Positions 5,127 through 6,692 of a stretch of DNA of 6,692 nucleotides are shown here, piece by piece. Both the position numbers and the translations under genes were made by a program. How positions within the stretch are numbered: the first letter of the stretch is position 1; every line of letters starts with the position of its first letter. A model generated the notes under the pieces. It saw only the letters and a program-made list of their open reading frames with translations. It was not told the origin of the DNA and made no database searches. This DNA is from Halanaeroarchaeum sp051744605 (GTDB lineage: Archaea; Halobacteriota; Halobacteria; Halobacteriales; Halobacteriaceae), in contig JBNJDE010000108.1 of the NCBI GenBank assembly GCA_051744605.1, forward strand, positions 1 to 6,692. The letters are read 5' to 3'.

Positions 5127-6197
5127 ATGAGCCAGCCGAGTCCCGAGGGTCGCGAACGCGGGCGGGGGATGGACGCCCACAACGCCGTCATGCGAGCGCT
5201 CCGCGCCCAGAAAGACGAGACCTACGACCCGACCGAACCGACTCGCGTCTGGCTGGACGAGGACAACACGCCCGACGGCTTCGTGCAGTCGCTGACCATC
5301 ATCCTCAACACCGGCGGGTGTCGCTGGGCCCGCGCGGGTGGCTGTACCATGTGTGGCTACGTCGCCGAATCCGTCGAGGGCGGCACCGTGAGCCACGAGG
5401 CCCTGATGAACCAGATCGAACGGGCGCTGGCCCACGAACGGCAGAACGCTGACGAGCCCGCCCCGCTGATCAAGATCTACACCTCCGGGTCGTTCCTCGA
5501 CGAGCGCGAGGTGCCGGCGGAGACGCGGGCCGCCATCGCCGAGACGTTCGCGGATCGCGACCGCATCGTCGTCGAGACGCTGCCGGACTTCGTCGAGGCC
5601 GACCGTCTGGCCGACTTCCTCGATCGGGGGCTGGCCACCGACGTCGCGGTCGGCCTGGAGACGGCGACCGATCGCGTCCGCCACGACTGCGTGAACAAGT
5701 ACTTCGACTTCGCGGACTTCGTCGACGCCAGCGAGACGGCCCGGGACCTCGGCGCCGGCGTCAAGGCCTACCTCCTGTTGAAACCGCCGTTTCTCGCGGA
5801 GTCGGAGGCCGTCGAGGACATGGTCGCCTCCATCGAACGCACCGCCCCGTATGCCCACACCATCTCGATGAACCCGACCAACGTCCAGCGGTACACCATG
5901 GTCGACGACCTCTACTTCCGCGGGGGGTACCGACCGCCCTGGCTCTGGAGCGTCGCCGCGGTGCTCGAACGGACCGCCGACGTGGACGCGCTGGTCGTCT
6001 CCGACCCGGTCGGTCACGGCTCGGACCGTGGCCCACACAACTGCGGGGAGTGCGACGACCGCGTGCAGACGGCCATCAAGGACTTCAACGAACGCCAGGA
6101 CCCGAGCGTCTTCGGGGAGGTCTCCTGTGCCTGTGAGATCACCTGGGAGACCGTGATGGCCCACGAGACGGCCTACAACATGCCGCTGGTGCGGTGA
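5127..6197 (+). CDS. raSEA: RaSEA, radical SAM enzyme completing archaeosine synthesis
   Basis: RaSEA, with ArcS, converts the preQ0-lysine adduct at tRNA position 15 to archaeosine by SAM-dependent radical cleavage. The 356-residue protein starts at ATG 5127, placed at leaderless distance from a TATA-like element; an in-frame TTG at 5115 would lie too close to it. The radical SAM cluster ligands are Cys65, Cys73 and Cys76 in GGCRWARAGGCTMCGY, a C-x7-C-x2-C spacing rather than the classic C-x3-C-x2-C, as in the TIGR01210/Elp3-like group. The core continues with IKIYTSGSFLD (115-125), the strand VVETLPDFV (148-156), VAVGLETATD (173-182), KAYLLLKPPF (213-222) and MNPTNVQ (248-254). A second Cys set, Cys306-x2-Cys309 and Cys334-x-Cys336, lies near the C-terminus. 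The gene is on the same strand as arcS but separated from it by six genes, so the two are not one operon here. Identification rests on the family motifs and the arcS linkage. Confidence 0.92.
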   Translation: MSQPSPEGRERGRGMDAHNAVMRALRAQKDETYDPTEPTRVWLDEDNTPDGFVQSLTIILNTGGCRWARAGGCTMCGYVAESVEGGTVSHEALMNQIERALAHERQNADEPAPLIKIYTSGSFLDEREVPAETRAAIAETFADRDRIVVETLPDFVEADRLADFLDRGLATDVAVGLETATDRVRHDCVNKYFDFADFVDASETARDLGAGVKAYLLLKPPFLAESEAVEDMVASIERTAPYAHTISMNPTNVQRYTMVDDLYFRGGYRPPWLWSVAAVLERTADVDALVVSDPVGHGSDRGPHNCGECDDRVQTAIKDFNERQDPSVFGEVSCACEITWETVMAHETAYNMPLVR

Positions 6198-6251
6198 GCC
6201 ACTCCGCCGTCCCGGCATCCCTGGCGGTTACCTCTCGGTAGCTCAGTAGTT

Positions 6252-6260
6252 CGTATATTT
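6252..6260 (+). promoter_or_regulatory. TATA box of the broken oxidoreductase gene
   Basis: CGTATATTT is the best TATA match in the window and lies about 22-26 bases before the ATG at 6279. The promoter therefore appears intact although the gene behind it is not. Confidence 0.55.
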
Positions 6261-6278
6261 CCGACCGGAACGAGAGAT

Positions 6279-6607
6279 ATGGAGACCCACGATTTCGCGG
6301 TCGTCGGCACCGGTTCGGGCCTCGACGTGGCGAACGTGGCGGCCAACCAGGGCCAGTCGGTCGCGATCGTCGAGAAGGGCCGATCGGCGGCACCTGTCTG
6401 AATCGCGGCTGTCTCACCTCGAAGCTGTTGCTCTACCACGCGGACGTCGTCGTCGCAGTGATATCGGGGTCGCGGAGCGTCCAGACTCTTCGCGATGCGG
6501 TACACATCCACCCGGCATTGTCGGAGGTCGTCCAGCGAGCTTTCTCCGGGCAGTTCACGTGGGGTGGGGAGCACCGGGAATGGCACGGACCACCCCACGA
6601 CCACTGA
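6279..6607 (+). pseudogene. Remnant of a FAD-dependent pyridine nucleotide-disulfide oxidoreductase (dihydrolipoyl dehydrogenase/mycothione reductase-like)
   Basis: The ATG at 6279 opens with an FAD-binding strand and glycine loop (FAVVGTGSGLDVANVAA) and runs to VAIVEKG, then shifts frame near 6378-6381 and stops at TGA 6399. One base is missing there: in the other frame the text continues as GPIGGTCLNRGC, the redox-active Cys-x4-Cys motif, then LTSKLLLYHADVV. At about 6446-6460 that frame jumps to the protein's far end, with VQTLRDAVHIHPALSEVV and QRAFSGQF, which contains the His-x-His-Pro catalytic motif of the C-terminal dimerisation domain, and ends at TGA 6605. Intact family members have about 450-490 residues; here about 55 N-terminal and 50 C-terminal residues remain, so the NAD-binding and central domains are deleted. 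As read, only a 40-residue peptide would be made. Which member of the family it was cannot be settled from the ends alone. Confidence 0.85.
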
Positions 6608-6642
6608 GACGCCACCCTCGGCCACCGCGCCTGCGATAACGG

Positions 6643-6655
6643 CTGGGTAACCCAG
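6643..6655. repeat. 13-base perfect palindrome, possible operator
   Basis: CTGGGTAACCCAG has 6-bp arms around one central A. It is flanked by TAACG on both sides (6637-6641 and 6656-6660) and lies about 30 bases upstream of a TATA-like element near the right edge. This position suits a transcription-factor site for the next gene, but the bound protein and gene are outside the window. Confidence 0.35.
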
Positions 6656-6673
6656 TAACGTGTAGGTACGCGA

Positions 6674-6683
6674 GGGCTTATGC
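6674..6683 (+). promoter_or_regulatory. Promoter-like element for a gene beyond the right edge
   Basis: GGGCTTATGC resembles the CTTATG type of haloarchaeal TATA element and would place a leaderless start codon at about 6700-6710, just outside the window. The stretch from 6608 to the end otherwise holds no gene I can support. Confidence 0.4.
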
Positions 6684-6692
6684 GTCCACTCT

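Noticed and set aside
4659..6218. Long minus-strand open frame (519 codons) opposite the VanZ-like and raSEA genes
   Set aside because: The plus-strand products have clear family motifs throughout. GC-rich haloarchaeal genes routinely leave long open antisense frames, and this translation is rich in His, Gly, Arg and Val with no recognisable motif.
6235..6253. tRNA-like D-arm text (GGTAGCTCAGTAGTTCG) suggesting a tRNA gene or attachment-site fragment
   Set aside because: No anticodon stem, T-loop (GTTCGAATC) or acceptor pairing follows within tRNA distance; instead a TATA box and an oxidoreductase start appear. Probably chance.
6173..6625. Minus-strand open frame (150 codons) across the right end
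   Set aside because: The plus strand carries recognisable oxidoreductase fragments through this stretch and an aligned TATA box; the minus-strand product shows no motif.
4646..6652. Recurrent GGTTACC/GGTAACC-type heptamers (near 4600, 4646, 6226 and 6647) as a shared regulator motif
   Set aside because: The copies differ in flanks, symmetry and position relative to start codons, and a 6-7 base word is expected a few times by chance in both strands of a window this size.

Overview
The window is haloarchaeal chromosome. The DNA is GC-rich with strong G/C preference at third codon positions, the predicted proteins are rich in Asp and Glu, and most genes have an AT-rich TATA-like element about 25-30 bases before the start codon with no Shine-Dalgarno site, as expected for leaderless archaeal transcripts. 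Two archaea-specific systems are present: archaeosine tRNA modification and small archaeal modifier (ubiquitin-like) proteins.

Layout, left to right. (1) 1-1293, plus strand: the 3' part of arcS, which encodes archaeosine synthase; its 5' end is outside the window. (2) 1353-1625 and 1686-2072, plus strand: two small genes of unknown function, one a single-pass membrane protein and the other a soluble acidic helical protein. (3) 2103-2636, plus strand: a two-gene unit with a SAMP3/MoaD-like protein ending in Gly-Gly, followed with no spacer by an 84-residue protein that also ends in Gly-Gly. (4) 4588-2663, minus strand: a complete tungsten-pterin aldehyde:ferredoxin oxidoreductase (AOR), convergent with the SAMP unit and sharing a 26-base gap that looks like a bidirectional terminator. 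(5) 4710-5069, plus strand: a VanZ-like membrane protein, divergent from AOR. (6) 5127-6197, plus strand: RaSEA, the radical SAM partner of ArcS. (7) 6279-6607, plus strand: a broken FAD-dependent disulfide oxidoreductase gene with one frameshift and a large internal deletion. (8) 6608-6692: no gene, but a 13-base palindrome and a promoter-like element probably serving a gene beyond the right edge.

How the genes fit together. ArcS attaches lysine to preQ0 at position 15 of tRNA and RaSEA then cleaves the adduct to give archaeosine, so the two outermost complete or nearly complete genes belong to one two-step reaction although about 3.8 kb of other genes lies between them. MoaD-type proteins such as the SAMP3-like product supply sulfur for the pterin dithiolene that AOR needs, so the SAMP unit and AOR also form a plausible functional pair. 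The two small genes and the VanZ-like protein have no clear link to either pair. I see no CRISPR array, intact mobile element or RNA gene. The most unusual items are the Gly-Gly-ending partner of the SAMP protein and the collapsed disulfide oxidoreductase.
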